DNA of 64,000 nt, taken from contig JAQFVV010000018.1 in the NCBI GenBank assembly GCA_028023455.1, forward strand, positions 5,355,800-5,419,799. Direction: 5' to 3'. The notes below the pieces were generated by a model. It saw nothing but the letters and a program-made list of their open reading frames with translations. It did no database searches and was not told the DNA's origin. Source of the DNA: Epiperipatus broadwayi. Taxonomy: Eukaryota; Onychophora; Udeonychophora; Euonychophora; Peripatidae. Position numbers and translations under genes: made by a program. Shown here in pieces: positions 35,201 to 46,692 of the stretch. Position 1 is the stretch's first letter; each line of letters opens with the position of its first letter.

Positions 35201-38149
35201 ACTTTGGATTCGAACTTAGGTTTTCCAGGAAGCAGCCCTTCTTAGTGTTGAGTTCAGTGTCTGGGTTTAAATTTTGCAGTGTGTTAGCGAGATAGATGAA
35301 TCTGACTGTTACAAAATTAAATCATTTACATTTGCGCAAAGAGTATTTAAATACCACTCTGACATAACAGACATTATTTGTTATAATTTTAATTACTATG
35401 AATATGACTATTTGTTAGTTGAAAGCATGCTAAGAATATTATATGTGGATAAAATACAATATTTTCTTAATAGACATGATTATATTGAGTTATAATTTCT
35501 GAAAGAAAAGAAATTAAATAAATGTAATATATTTTGTTGAGTAAATATATGTCATATAAATGATTGTATTGTGAACCATAATAGCAAATATATGCTCAAG
35601 ACTGAAAACACTTTTTCTAAATAAAATGCAATAGAAAAGATACTACATAGGATTTTTTAATTTCTTTGAAATGAAGATTATCTTGGTATACACTATAAAA
35701 TATTCTCTCTGTTATAAAATCAATATAGAACTTCAGTTTATTGAAAGTTTACAAAAATTAAATTCATTTATTTCTAAATTACTTTAACATTGTCAACATA
35801 AAATGCCTTCATTCAAGATATTTCTGTAGATTAAGTAAGCAATAATAAGTAAATTATTCCAAATATACTTGAGACAGACATCTCTAATGATGATGAATAT
35901 AGATTGTGTAGATGTTTAATATTTTTTTTAGGATTCATATTTTTATTGTGTTATAAAGAATAGGTAAGCCCTTTCTATGCTTGCTGTTTTGTTGAAACTT
36001 AGAAATAGTATAAGAATTTTCCATTTTTATTGTGATAACAAGTGTAAGAGTAGTTATTACATTGATTTTTTAAAAACTATTAAATTATTAGTATACTTCT
36101 TAATAATACATATTATATATTAAATTTGTCATTTCTTTACTAGAAATACATTCATTGTTAAACATAACTAACATTTATTTGCTTTATATGAATTTGTTCT
36201 AATAACTTTTAATATTTATGTAAACTAATTTATTCTCATTTATATTTTTGTTATTTTTAAATTATAATGTTACTGTACTTTATATATGTCCTGAGGATAT
36301 AAATTTAATACTAGCCTGGTAGCATTAATAACTTTTAAATAAACCTCTACAGTCTATAAATAAATTTCTGCGAGGGTATCAGATTCCACACATGCTCAGT
36401 AGATAAACATAATCTATTGTAATGCATCTTGATTGAAGAAAATTCTTCACACATCCATTTGGATATAACTGCAATATATATATATATATATGTTTTGGAC
36501 CGAAATCTGTGATAAACTATATCATCATTATTCAGACAATCTTCTGCCACTATAATATGCTAATCGTTCACACAATTATTATACTTCCTCATAGTTCATT
36601 ATAATTCATTTCACCATCATTCACACATATAAATCCTACTGGGAGTGTTTATACAAGAGTTTATTTATACGTAATTGTTCCTCATTTGCATAATTTATAT
36701 TATTTGCATATACACCCTCTAGATTAGCTTAATAATAATAATAATGAGATAATTTCTGCATGTTCTGTCTGTATGTATTTACATAGTAAAATAATCATTA
36801 TTTATATTTATATATATATATATATATATGCTCAGACAGTCCAGTACATATATATATATATAAGTTGCTTAAATATATCTCAGACCTTATATATTAACTC
36901 CATAATTTAATTTTATTTTAATAAAGTCTATTATAAAATATATATATTATAATGAAGACTCTTATAGCTAGGGAATTGTCAAAGTTTAAAACTGTACAGT
37001 TTTTTTAGTGAAACACATCTTTTAGAAAGAAAAAAAAGATTATTTGAGCAAGTAGATGGCTCTAAATTTTTTGGCAAAGCAAATAATCAAATAAACCGAG
37101 ATTGTATGAAACTAGGATTTACTTTGTGATCCAAATTGGTGTTTTCTATTGCCAGAATTTCTAGATGTATCATGGAAAGACTATTGTTACAAAAAATTAC
37201 TAAATTATATCTGAAATCATTTTATCAACACTTATTTTCCAATATTAGATTCATAAATTTAAAAAAAATAAATCTTTTAATTTTTGTTGGATAATATCAT
37301 TGTATTATTAGTAAGACAGATTTATTTTTTCTTAGAATCCTTAATACATGCATGATAGAAATTGTAAACTATGGTCCAAAAGTCATCAGATATGATGTTA
37401 TTACTCTCTCACTTTGAGGGATTTGTTATTACTGAATTTTTAAGCAACACTTTGTTTAGAATCACCACTATAAATATTACAATTTCAATTTGCCAAAAAG
37501 GGATTATCTATTCATTTGGTGCTTACCTTATTCAAACGCATAATTTAGCATATTAAGCAAAGTATAAAAACTGTGATTATCAGCTATTTAGATATATACT
37601 CAATCTTTGATTCTAATCCAACTTATATGGTTGTTGCAACAATATAGAACTGTCCACTGTTTTTCTCTACTTAATCATAAACTTTTTGTTGAAAATACAA
37701 ATTCACATTATTATGAATGAAAGATAGTCCCTGGGTTTATACCACTCAATTTATTCCTCAACAGTCTCTATTGAGTTTTTTTCTTTTTATCTCTTAAATT
37801 AACCCTCTTCTACTATATATGAATATGAAATATTGTACCATGAATACAAATCCCATCCTTAAGAGCAATATCAAACATATTTTGTACATAGATGACTTGT
37901 TATCTTTCTCCCCTCTAAACAACTTCTGACTACACTTTTTATCATCCTTGATAATTATAGGAAAAAGTATTACTTCCACTTAATATTATTACGGGATTCA
38001 CCCTCCTTTACAATTCATTCTATGGCTATTATACTTATTATTTATTATTTATGTTACTAGATCATATTAATCTTTAATATTTTACTTTAAGACTCCATTA
38101 TTTAAGCAGATGAGTAAATATGATCAATATTTACATATTAACCTTACCC
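32246..38149. other. Intronic stretch, microsatellites and an unidentified GC-richer block
   Basis: No supported gene. 33400-33671 is GC-richer, with an AGCCGGC…GCCGGCT hairpin (about 33400-33440) and broken frames. 35177-35225 is a tRNA-like patch (GGTGGCGCTGTGG and GGATTCGAACTTAGG), probably a SINE. TA repeats lie at about 36474-36492, 36811-36829 and 36847-36862. Confidence 0.5.
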
Positions 38150-38290
38150 CAGTCAGGCCAGGATTTAACAAAAATATACAAACCACTGTCACCTTTCCAG
38201 ACCAAGTTACAACCTCCATGACTGCAAGAAATGTGATTACATTTTATGGAGATATTTATAATGGGTTTTAACTCTATGGGAGCCATCCTG
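38150..38290 (-). pseudogene. Fragment of LTR-retrotransposon gag N-terminus
   Basis: About 140 bp similar, in the same orientation, to 41385-41525, the 5' coding part of the gag remnant 3.2 kb away. On the minus strand both read FLAV(M/L)E followed by a stretch ending in IFLLN. It is either a second element copy or a rearranged piece of the same one. Confidence 0.5.
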
Positions 38291-40676
38291 CTTTAGACTT
38301 GATCCCATGAGATGACATGAACACACCTCAAGCGTTTGACTCTTGACTAGCTATTAAAACCTGAGATTGGCATAATACAGAATATCTAAATAAGATTATT
38401 TATTTATCCATCAGTAGATTGAGAGAGAGAGAGAGAGAGAGAGAGAAACTTAAATCACACCAGTAATTTACACATATTTATTAAAAGATTAAAAAAAACG
38501 TAAGGAATATTTAAATATTTAAAACCCAAATATGAACACTTATTAAAATTACAATATTCTAGAAATCATGTGCTTATTTACATATATAAAAGTTAACACT
38601 AGCAATGATATTTAAAAGTTCTATTTAGAATAAAATTTAAAAGTTTACACTTGAAATAAAAATTAGAAGTTCTATTAATGATGTTGAGACATATTCACCT
38701 AGGTTTTTTAATACAGTATCTGGATGATCACCCCTATTTTCTGCTTCTGTCAGATTCCTAGTGAGTCTATTGGCAGTAGCTGGTCACTTCCTCCTGGCTC
38801 AGTGTACTACTGTGAGGTCTGATTCTGTAGATTTAAGTCATGGCAGGTAAAATATTGGCAAAGGCAAGTCAGAGATATATTACTGCATCAGGCTATTGGT
38901 GTTAAAGGGACGGGCAGTGGAAAATGAATGAACACTCAGCTTTGGTTTAACAATGCAGTTCTCTCAGCATGACTGTACGAAGATTGCTTCATTTAGTTGG
39001 ACTCAGCTGTTTTTAGCTGGCTTATAGACTCTTTGGTCAACTATCCTGCAAAACTGGCTTCCTCCTTTTGCTCCTTCTTTTGCTTCTTTGCTTTTTCTGC
39101 TGCTGCTGTTCTTTTTTTGGACAATAGGTGATTGCAGCATTTATACTCTTTGACTCTACCCACTGCTCGAATTCTTACCCATGATATCAATTCATTTGAT
39201 TTTTTTTTTTTTTAATTAGTTACATTTTTTTGTTTTTTTCTTATATTTGTAATTACACATAAATTAGTTAACTATTGTTAATTTATCAGTCTGGAATTTA
39301 TGTCCAGAAACTGATTTCATTCTTCTACAAATTTGTTTTCAATTATATGTTAAATTTTAATACATATAAGAAAAGAAAGATAAGTTATAATTAGTATTTT
39401 AACTTAATCCTCAATATTTTTTCTTTTTTTTTTTTTAACAATAAAATATTGAAATAATTTTCTTATTTTATTAATATCGTGTAACTCATATATATGCACA
39501 CATACTTATGTACGTGTATATATACACATTGTTACATTACAACTTCCCCCATTTGAGGATTTAAATGCATCAATTCCTTTACTAAGTATTGACTACTTTG
39601 AATTCTTAATAAAATAAACTTTAATAAATTTTTAAGATGTGTTTTTCTTTTATTATTATTGTTATTAACAGGTAATTTAAAGAGAGGTATCCACTAAAGT
39701 ACTAGGCAATTCACCCACAGATCGATTTGTGTTGATTAAACCAACTTTTTAATTTCTTGGAGAAGTCGAGACTACAGCATGGGCCAATTTTGTGCACTTT
39801 GGATAACAATTGCAGACTTTGAATCTGTGAATGGCAGGATTATTTCTACTGCCCTTCCGACTGACGAAAATATATTTTTCTTTATTAAGTTACTGGGAAT
39901 TTTTTCTTTCAGATTTATTATTACTGGGCCAGGACTTTTTCTACTAGCAGATCATCATCAATATTTAATCTACACACATAGCTATTTGTAGAACAAAGTC
40001 ATCACACAAAAAAGGCTTAATCTAAGCCAAAATGTGATCTGAAATTCCTGTCTTTAACACACACACCTCAATCTTTACTCAACATTTCCTGACATTTGAT
40101 AATGATTTATTTTCATTATTATTTTTCATTTATTTATTTAATTTTTATTTTAAATGCATTATTTTAAATCTATTTTATTTCTTTTCTTTTAAAAAACATT
40201 TTATTTTTATGTATTTGTTTTGTCATGCTCCGCTATGTTCACTGCACAGACTTAGAAGCTGAGTTTCTGTCAACAATAAAGATAGAATCGAGGGTGTTGT
40301 CATTGGTTTTTACTTTTTTGACATTTTCATGCCTAAGTTCTCTTATTTAAGTATTTATTTTCAACATTTTTATTATTTTTATTTATTAAGATTAAAACTT
40401 TAATAATCATTTTTCTTTATTCAAAATTCATGGTCATTATTAAGTGAAGCTGATGAATCCATCAGATTAGCGTTTAATTTTTATCTGGTGGTTCTTTATT
40501 ATTATTCTTTCCTTTGATTGAATAGCCACTCATACTAGAGGATTGTGAATCATCCCATAATCTTTCTTCTTGCCTTACATAAATGATATTGGAATCACTT
40601 CTGGTTCTTTGAAAGATTTATGTTCTTTTGGGGCTATTGGAAAATTCGGGCTCCACTCCCCGAATTGATTCTATGA
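38291..40676. other. Intronic stretch between gag remnants
   Basis: (GA)n microsatellite at 38421-38446. GC-richer blocks 38700-39180 and 39670-40060 may be internal or LTR sequence of the element, but no pol motif was seen. Confidence 0.45.
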
Positions 40677-41521
40677 TCAAATCTTATCCATCTCTCTAGG
40701 TTGAGGTTTAAATCCCCTCTCTTTCACATCATAGGTCAGTCTGGTATTGTCAAAAGCACTTAGTAACCTGGCCATTTGTTCAACTGTTTTTCTCTCTATC
40801 CCTATGAGCATTTGCTTGACATTATGAGGGAAATTGTGATGCACTATCCTAATAATTTGTTGTTTGGATATTGGGTTGCCTGTTAAGGGGCGTAATTTTG
40901 CCACTTGCCTTCAGAAAAAAGGAGTGAAAGGTTAGGCCACCATTTATTTTGTGACCCCTAATGATGAATATTTTCTTGGCAATCCTTGCTCCGATAGCTA
41001 GCAAGTAGGGATTTTTATATTCAGTGAAAGTGATGGGTTTCTTATATAAACAGTCCCACCAAGCTTGAGACCCCCCTTGTAAATGACTGCATGCATTCGC
41101 GATCATGGCCTCTTCGCCTAGCTGATTTAAGATGAAATACCTCTCCAGGCTATTTAAGTATTGTGTTGGAGCTTCATCTATGTGACCAGAAAATAACCAG
41201 ATTTTAGAATTGATTTACGATTGCAGAGTTATTTAAGACATACGCATTTACATTTACACTTGCCTGGTCAGAATTATGTGCTTTGATAGATGCCTTTTTT
41301 TCGCCTAATGTCTCAGTTTGTCTACTGTTATCTTTGCTAATATTTATTTTATCTATTTTCTCTGTCAAATTGTTAACCATATCCCTGGTCAGATCGAGAT
41401 TTAATAGAAATATATAAACCGCAGTCACCATTTCAGACCGAGGTACAATCTCCAGTACTGCAAGAAATATGACACATCTCATGGGGATATTTATAATGGG
41501 TTTTAACCCTATGTGCACCAT
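40677..41521 (-). pseudogene. LTR-retrotransposon Gag, broken
   Basis: Minus-strand remnant of a capsid (Gag) gene of an LTR retrotransposon. The centre (about 41040-41200) reads IWLFSGHIDEAP then LERYFILN, and HLQGGSQAWWDCLYKK: the L.G.A..WW core of the retrotransposon gag domain. The downstream piece (40677-40904) has KLRPLTGNPIS and a long helix, as in Gag C-terminal halves. At least two frameshifts and a stop break it. No zinc knuckle, protease or RT was found nearby, so only a fragment remains. Gypsy-type is likely but not shown. Confidence 0.65.
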
Positions 41522-43005
41522 CCAGCTTAATTTAACAAATTTTTTTCATCTCAACAACATTGTTGTAAATGTTTATGATTTATAATGCCTACTCAAGCAT
41601 TATTGGTAACTTTATAAATGATATATCTCAAAAAGATATATAGTCAAATGATTAAAAACTATAAAATATAACTTTATTCAAAATTAAAAAACAACTTATG
41701 TGAAATTTGTATTTCTGAATATGATTATTTTTCACTTATTTCTAAAGATGCAATGGCTTTTGATATGTTTCAAGTGTGAAATATCAATGATATTTTGAAT
41801 ATATGGAATGTATTGAATTTTGAATGATATATTTTATTGACAAAAGATAAAAAGAACACAAAGAAATGGTCACATATTCTATATAAATCAATACACAGTG
41901 TTGTCAAGCACTAGAGTGATTATCACTAAAGTGATATATATTTTACCTAGGTCAGATTTGTAAATAGATGAAAATATTAAAAATTATGCTATTGTTCAAT
42001 ATAGAAAAACTTTTTTATTTGAAAATAAAAATGCATTTTCATATTAATATTTGGTTCATGATAATAAAACATCCAAAATTTTTTGCAAAATTCCAAGTTA
42101 GGATTTCTAGAAACACTGATATTTTATATATTAAAAACGAGTTGCAAATGGATATCTAATATGCTGCAGTAATTGTTAGGAATTATTTTCAAAGCATTGC
42201 CAAGTTGAAATCATAAGATGCAGTTCCAAAATGTGATATTTATTGCAGATAAACAATTGCTATTAAAAGCTGTTAAGAAATGTATCAAACTAAATGCTAA
42301 TTAAATATTTAGGATAAATGATACAATAGCTGCTATTACATAAAATGGTTAAGGTTTCTTTTACGATTTGTATCTCATTCTACCAGTGAAGACCGTCTTG
42401 ATTTAGTGGTTAGCATATCTCTAAACTATGCTCATGAGCATGAGTTTGACTGCAATAAAAATGTATTTGTTCTTATAGTTGGGAATTTCTCTCAAGCTTA
42501 GTTTTGTTTTATTTCAGATGATTGATCAATATTCAAGATAGTAACTATTCATTTATTGATCTATAAATGGATATCTAAAACAATTATTAGAGTTACAAAA
42601 GAAAACCTCAAAAATTCTCACTATTTTTTTGTTAAAATTTCTTTTTCATTATTTTTTCTTGAGGGATCTCTAAAGATCTTTGCATTGTAGTGGTTTATGT
42701 AAAGTTGTTTTATTTATTAAATGACATATATAAGTCAATAATTGCTAAAAGAAAAGCATTTGAAAAAAACAAACAATAATAGCAATAAATATGGGTTTTT
42801 TTCTTACGAAAATTAAATAGTTTTACTATAAACAAAATCTTACAAAAAAAGTAGATTTTTTGTCTTCTTTCTGAAGTAAAAAACAGCAGTAATAGATTAG
42901 AATCATCAAAGAAATTGTTTTATGTTTAATTACTTAGATTATTGATTATTATTTAAGTTCAAATATTAAGGATTATAGAAAATAAACTTACTTTATTATG
43001 TTTAG
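41522..43005. other. Intronic stretch
   Basis: No supported gene. A tRNA-like sequence at about 42390-42460 (TGATTTAGTGGTTAGCAT resembling an A box, GAGTTTGACTGC resembling a B box) is probably a SINE. Confidence 0.5.
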
Positions 43006-43110
43006 GTAGGGGCATCATTATTTGCTAGCAATATTGGCAGTGAACATTTCATTGGTCTAGCTGGGTCTGGAGCTGCTGGTGGTATTGGTGTGGGAGCTTT
43101 TGAAGTGACA
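43006..43110 (+). CDS. SLC5-family cotransporter, exon with substrate-site helix
   Basis: A 105-bp phase-0 exon after TTTAG and before GTAAGTG, encoding 35 residues beginning [20 protein letters not shown] and ending GAFEVT. This is the unwound helix (TM1 of the LeuT fold) that forms part of the sodium and sugar sites. Equivalents of human SGLT1 Asn78, His83 and Glu102 are all present. GSEHF, rather than the GSGHF of SGLT1, is the form found in the myo-inositol transporter SLC5A3 (SMIT1), so substrate cannot be assigned. The intron before it is about 15.5 kb. Confidence 0.93.
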
Positions 43111-43547
43111 GTAAGTGTTTTTTCTATATCTCTATTTTTCATTTGTTTGCTATTTTCTAACACAGGGAACAGATTTTTGAATAAAGATTTTTTATATATA
43201 TTATTTAATCAGTTAAATGTAATGTGACTCTTTTTTTGTAACATATTTAGAGAGGCAACAACAAGTAAAATAAAGTTTAGGCTGTATTTTTTATCTAAAA
43301 TACCTATGAAAAATTAAAGAAGTAATTTACATTCATCAAAACTTGAGTTTTTGTTATAAATTTTGTATGATCTATTGTTATGTTTACTAAAATCTTTACC
43401 AATTAGAATTTGAGTTGAGTGAATTATTACTACAGCATATATTTGTGTGGTTTATATATATGTTGATACAAAGAGTTTCACGTGTTGCATATATAAAAGA
43501 CATATTTTGCAAGTTCATCCGTATTAAAAAATTTAAATATTGATATA

Positions 43548-43580
43548 CCGACGTTTCAACTTGATCACACAAGTCATCTA
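43548..43580 (-). other. Hammerhead-like hairpin in PLE left arm, non-canonical
   Basis: Minus strand: TAGATGA, hairpin CTTG-TGTGAT-CAAG, TT, GAAACGTC. The ACGTC is the palindromic stem III and cleavage triplet usual for PLE hammerheads, but the first core box should be CTGATGA, and two extra bases precede GAAA. The right arm repeats it at 44314-44341 (plus strand). Confidence 0.4.
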
Positions 43581-43743
43581 CTGGGTGATAAAATGTAGAA
43601 AGATGGTTGTAGAGGCGCTACAATCTCTGATTTGAAAAAAAAAAACCCGTTAAAGTTCCACCAATAGCAAAAATGTTAAATTAAGAATGTTTTTTTAAAA
43701 AAAATCTTTCCAAATAGGAGGAAGTTTGTATGTATCATCTCGC

Positions 43744-44214
43744 TTATTGATACAATTCTGGCCTTTTAAGTATCTCAATGGCTTCTCTAATTTTGGACTG
43801 GTAGAGATTATCACATCTGGAAATGATCCTAGTACTAGAAAAATCAATTTTATGACCTGAATCTATAGTATGGAGTGAGAGTGCTGATGGTGATGAGTGT
43901 TGTTTAACTGCATTAGCATGCTCATCTCTCCTAATACTGATGCGACGATTACTCATACCTATGTAAGAAGCTTTACAATTTTCAGATGAGATTTGATAAA
44001 TACCATGAGATTCAAGAGGGTTTGAATACTTAGGCTTGGTTATTATATTGCTGATCTTTTGATGAGTAGAAAACACTGTATTTATATTATAGCGTATTAA
44101 TATAGGTCCAATACTGTCTGTAGTTTCTTTTACATGTGGAACACAAATCCTAATAGCTGATTTATCATCTTTTTGTTTCTTATTTTGTCCATTTTTGTTT
44201 TTTTTAAAAAACAT
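43744..44214 (-). CDS. GIY-YIG endonuclease domain of a Penelope-like element
   Basis: An uninterrupted 156-codon frame. HGIYQISSENCKASYIGMSN (residues 70-89) carries the GIY and YIG signatures. An arginine-rich helix follows (RRISIRRDEH, 90-99), then SGHKIDF (119-125) and the catalytic-glutamate segment SKIREAIEIL (140-149). In full PLEs this nuclease, fused behind the RT, nicks the target. Here the frame starts inside the right terminal repeat, so its true N-terminal partner (RT) is missing; the first ~20 residues are terminal-repeat sequence read by chance. Likely not functional by itself, although the domain core is intact. Confidence 0.82.
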   Translation of the reverse strand: MFFKKNKNGQNKKQKDDKSAIRICVPHVKETTDSIGPILIRYNINTVFSTHQKISNIITKPKYSNPLESHGIYQISSENCKASYIGMSNRRISIRRDEHANAVKQHSSPSALSLHTIDSGHKIDFSSTRIISRCDNLYQSKIREAIEILKRPELYQ

Positions 44215-44313
44215 TCTTAATTTAACATTTTTGCTATTGGTGGAACTTTAACATTTTTTTCAAATCAGTGATTGTAGTGCCTCTACAACCATCTTTCTAC
44301 TTTTATCACCTAG

Positions 44314-44341
44314 TAGATGACTTGTGTGATCAAGTCGAAAC
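44314..44341 (+). other. Hammerhead-like hairpin in PLE right arm, non-canonical
   Basis: TAGATGA, CTTG-TGTGAT-CAAG, TC, GAAAC, then ATC in place of GTC. Same caveats as the left arm. Confidence 0.35.
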
Positions 44342-44402
44342 ATCGCTATATCAATATTTAAATTTTTTAACATGGATGAACCCATAAAATGTCTTTTATA
44401 TA

Positions 44403-45060
44403 TATATATGCAGACAAGTCCTGTTATTTAAATTAAATACACTTTATTTTTCAACTGTGTTAAGTTATAAATAATTTTTTTATTACTCATAATTCATGCT
44501 CTTTCTCTAATGTTTCATATATTCATATTATAGCTCAGGTGCTCTTCTCATTTGATGTATCATAATAAACATATTTTCTTTTCTTTTTTGTCTGAAAAAA
44601 TAAAATTCTTAAATTATTTCTCAGACTAACTATTGGTATTTTCTTTTTACAAATTATGAATTTTATATTTTAATTTGAAAGTATATTTTATGTATATATT
44701 TGGTTCATTATAACTGTTGTAAGTTCACACTTCTTGAATTATCTCCTTAGAAATCTTTTTTTTTAATTTACATTTTTATAGACTATTTTAATTTTAATTT
44801 TATGTTTTCTAATATTAATTTAAACCATTGTGTTCATTCTCTTATTTGAATTATTCATGTTATTGAATTTAATATTTTCACTGTTAAATAATGCTGGTAT
44901 TCCATCCATAGTTTTGCTGTATTGATAACGATTGAGCTTTTTGTATGATATATAATGTCTATTCACACTACTTGTATAGTTTCTTATTCTGCCAATCCTT
45001 TTTATTTCTTATCATTCCAATAATGTGCTTTATTTTGTGATAACAATTGAATCTTAACAG
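44403..45060. other. Intronic AT-rich stretch
   Basis: Nothing recognised. Confidence 0.55.
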
Positions 45061-45249
45061 TATATAATCTTTAAATCTCTAAACATCACATGATCACTAT
45101 CTCATACTAGCACAATAATTGTTATTAAACAATTCAAAATACAGCAAAACTCTCCATATAGTAGTGCCATCTTGTGCTAACAAGAGCAATCAATGGATGC
45201 CAGAAGGCTTGTGCATAAAATCCCTATCTAGTGCCTACTCATCCAATAT

Positions 45250-45289
45250 CCCCAGACTAGTTTCTGGCTTGTGGCCTTCATCAGTGAGG
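45250..45289 (-). ncRNA. Hammerhead ribozyme, family 1, intact
   Basis: Minus strand: stem I CCTCA, core CTGATGA, short stem II (GGC-CACAA-GCC flanked by an A/A pair), GAAA, then CTAGTC and stem I partner TGGGG. ACTAGT is self-complementary, so stem III is two pairs with a two-base loop in cis, or six in a dimer. Cleavage follows GUC, between plus positions 45255 and 45254. Stem I is six pairs (TGGGGA/TCCTCA) and continues outward as TTGGAT/ATCCAA, GAG/CTC and GCAC/GTGC, covering 45231-45309. These outer pairs use other bases than family 2, which supports a real RNA fold. Confidence 0.87.
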
Positions 45290-45723
45290 AGCCTTGGATC
45301 TGAGAGCACTGCACCTAGATCTTAGGATCTAATGCAACCCTCCAGCACCCACCTTTTAACTCTATTTAACTACAAAACCATATATATATATGGAGAGTTT
45401 TGCTGTATTTTGAATTGTTTAATAACAATTATTGTGCTAGTATGAGATAGTGATCATGTGATGTTTAGTGGTTTAACACCAATCCTGCCTAATAGGATAG
45501 TGGTGGCTATGGTTGTTAAAGAGCCAAAGACACCAAAAAGTATGGGTATTGAATTGAGTTCAGACCCATATGACTATATAAGCTATTGAGCTTGGGTTGA
45601 AAATATTAATAGTGTTTTCAATTTCATTCTCATGGTTTTGTAGTTAAATAGAGTTAAAAGGTGGGTGCTGGAGGGTTGCATTAGATCCTAAGATCTAGGT
45701 GCAGTGCTCTCAGATCCAAGGCT

Positions 45724-45763
45724 CCTCACTAATGAAGGCCACAAGCCAGAAACTAGTCTGGGG
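45724..45763 (+). ncRNA. Hammerhead ribozyme, family 1, core point mutation
   Basis: Stems I, II, III and GUC are intact, but the core reads CTAATGA (the invariant G5 is A). Expected to be inactive. Confidence 0.75.
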
Positions 45764-46196
45764 ATATTGGATGAGTAGGCACTAGATAGGGATTTTATGC
45801 ACAAGCCTTCTGGCATCCATTGATTGCTCTTGTTAGCACAAGATGGCACTACTATATGGAGAGTTTTGCTGTATTTTGAATTGTTTAATATATAATCTTT
45901 ATGATTAGCCACCTAGGCCTTTGTAATTGTTGCATAATCATAGTTTTCTGTTTTTATTTAATATTTCTTAAATACTCAGATATCTGTGTCACTTCTAACT
46001 TTTTTATTTTATAAAGAGATTTTTTGCTTCAAGTTCTGATGAAAATAAACCTTTTCATTCCTAAGTCAATCATCTTATCTTAAATCAAAAACCCGGTTAA
46101 GGAAACATTTACTGCATTTCAATATCTATTAAAATGTAGCCTTTAACAAATGGCAGCAGTATATTAGCTTATGCTGAGTATAATAACTGTTGTAAC

Positions 46197-46334
46197 AAAT
46201 GTAAACCAGTATTTTTTTCCCCATATGTCATAGCATCGGCCGGGAGGCAAACCCGGAACAACCAACTGCTTGCATGCAAGGCAGCTGCACTAACCTCTCG
46301 GCTAACAATGCTTGACTAAATGTAAACCAGTATT
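46197..46334 (-). mobile_element. tRNA-derived SINE with target-site duplication
   Basis: Minus strand: TAGCCGAGAGG (A box) and GGTTTGCCTCC (degraded B box), then GATGCTATGACA and an A-rich 3' end. AAATGTAAACCAGTATT at 46197-46213 and 46318-46334 is an exact 17-bp duplication, so this is a LINE-mobilised SINE rather than a tRNA gene. Confidence 0.85.
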
Positions 46335-46594
46335 AATGAATCCAAACAAACATTTTATAAGACAGCTCTTTTTTCTAATGTTAGTTATTAGTTGTAATTT
46401 GGGAACCAGTTTTTTTTAACTTTATCAATAATGTTCTTTTTAATTATAATTTTGTTTTATTTTTATCCTGGATTCTGATGATTGTTACCTTTCCTGTCCA
46501 AAATTTTGTGGCTTTCTACCCTTCTTCTATCTAGTATGCTCTTTTTCATCTTTATGCTAAAAAGGTTGAACTTTTAGTATTTTGGCTGCTTTTG

Positions 46595-46692
46595 TATGGT
46601 GGTCGAGAGGTCAGCACAGCTGCCTTACAGATAGTTGTCCCGGGTTAGCAGGTTCACGTCCCAGCTGATGCTATGACACATGAAAAAAAAAG
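46595..46692 (+). mobile_element. tRNA-derived SINE, second copy
   Basis: TGGTCGAGAGGTC (A box), GGTTCACGTCC (B box), GATGCTATGACACATG and a poly-A tail. Same family as 46197-46334, opposite orientation, about 260 bp away. No clear duplication found. Confidence 0.75.

Larger units (their letters stand above)
43491..44402 (-). mobile_element. Short Penelope-like element with inverted terminal repeats
   Basis: Arms of about 210 bp (43491-43703 and 44191-44402) are inverted copies of each other and enclose only a GIY-YIG frame; the RT is absent. Shared arm landmarks are a run beginning ATATAAAAGACAT, AAGTTCATCC or its variant, TATCAATATTTAAAT, the GTTTC/GAAAC hairpin and CCACCAATAGCAAAAATGTT. 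Inverted LTR-like repeats are a known peculiarity of PLEs. The outer flanks are TA-rich, so a target-site duplication could not be resolved. Confidence 0.82.
45061..45901. mobile_element. Family 1 retrozyme-like head-to-head insertion
   Basis: A direct partial unit (45074 to about 45378) switches through a short TA run to a longer inverted unit (about 45387-45888). TATATAATCTTTA at 45061-45073 and 45889-45901 is an exact 13-bp target-site duplication. The direct half carries the best-preserved family 1 hammerhead and the inverted half a point-mutated one. The insertion lies in the SLC5 intron between 43110 and 52989. Confidence 0.88.

Noticed and set aside
40446-40475. CTGATGAATCCATCAG as a hammerhead core
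   Set aside because: It is a palindrome without a following GAAA or cleavage triplet.
43480-44412. Target-site duplication of the short PLE
   Set aside because: Both flanks are TA repeats, so any match is uninformative.
46595-46692. Functional tRNA gene
   Set aside because: A and B boxes are present, but no proper acceptor stem or anticodon arm; a poly-A tail and a related copy with a target-site duplication show a SINE.
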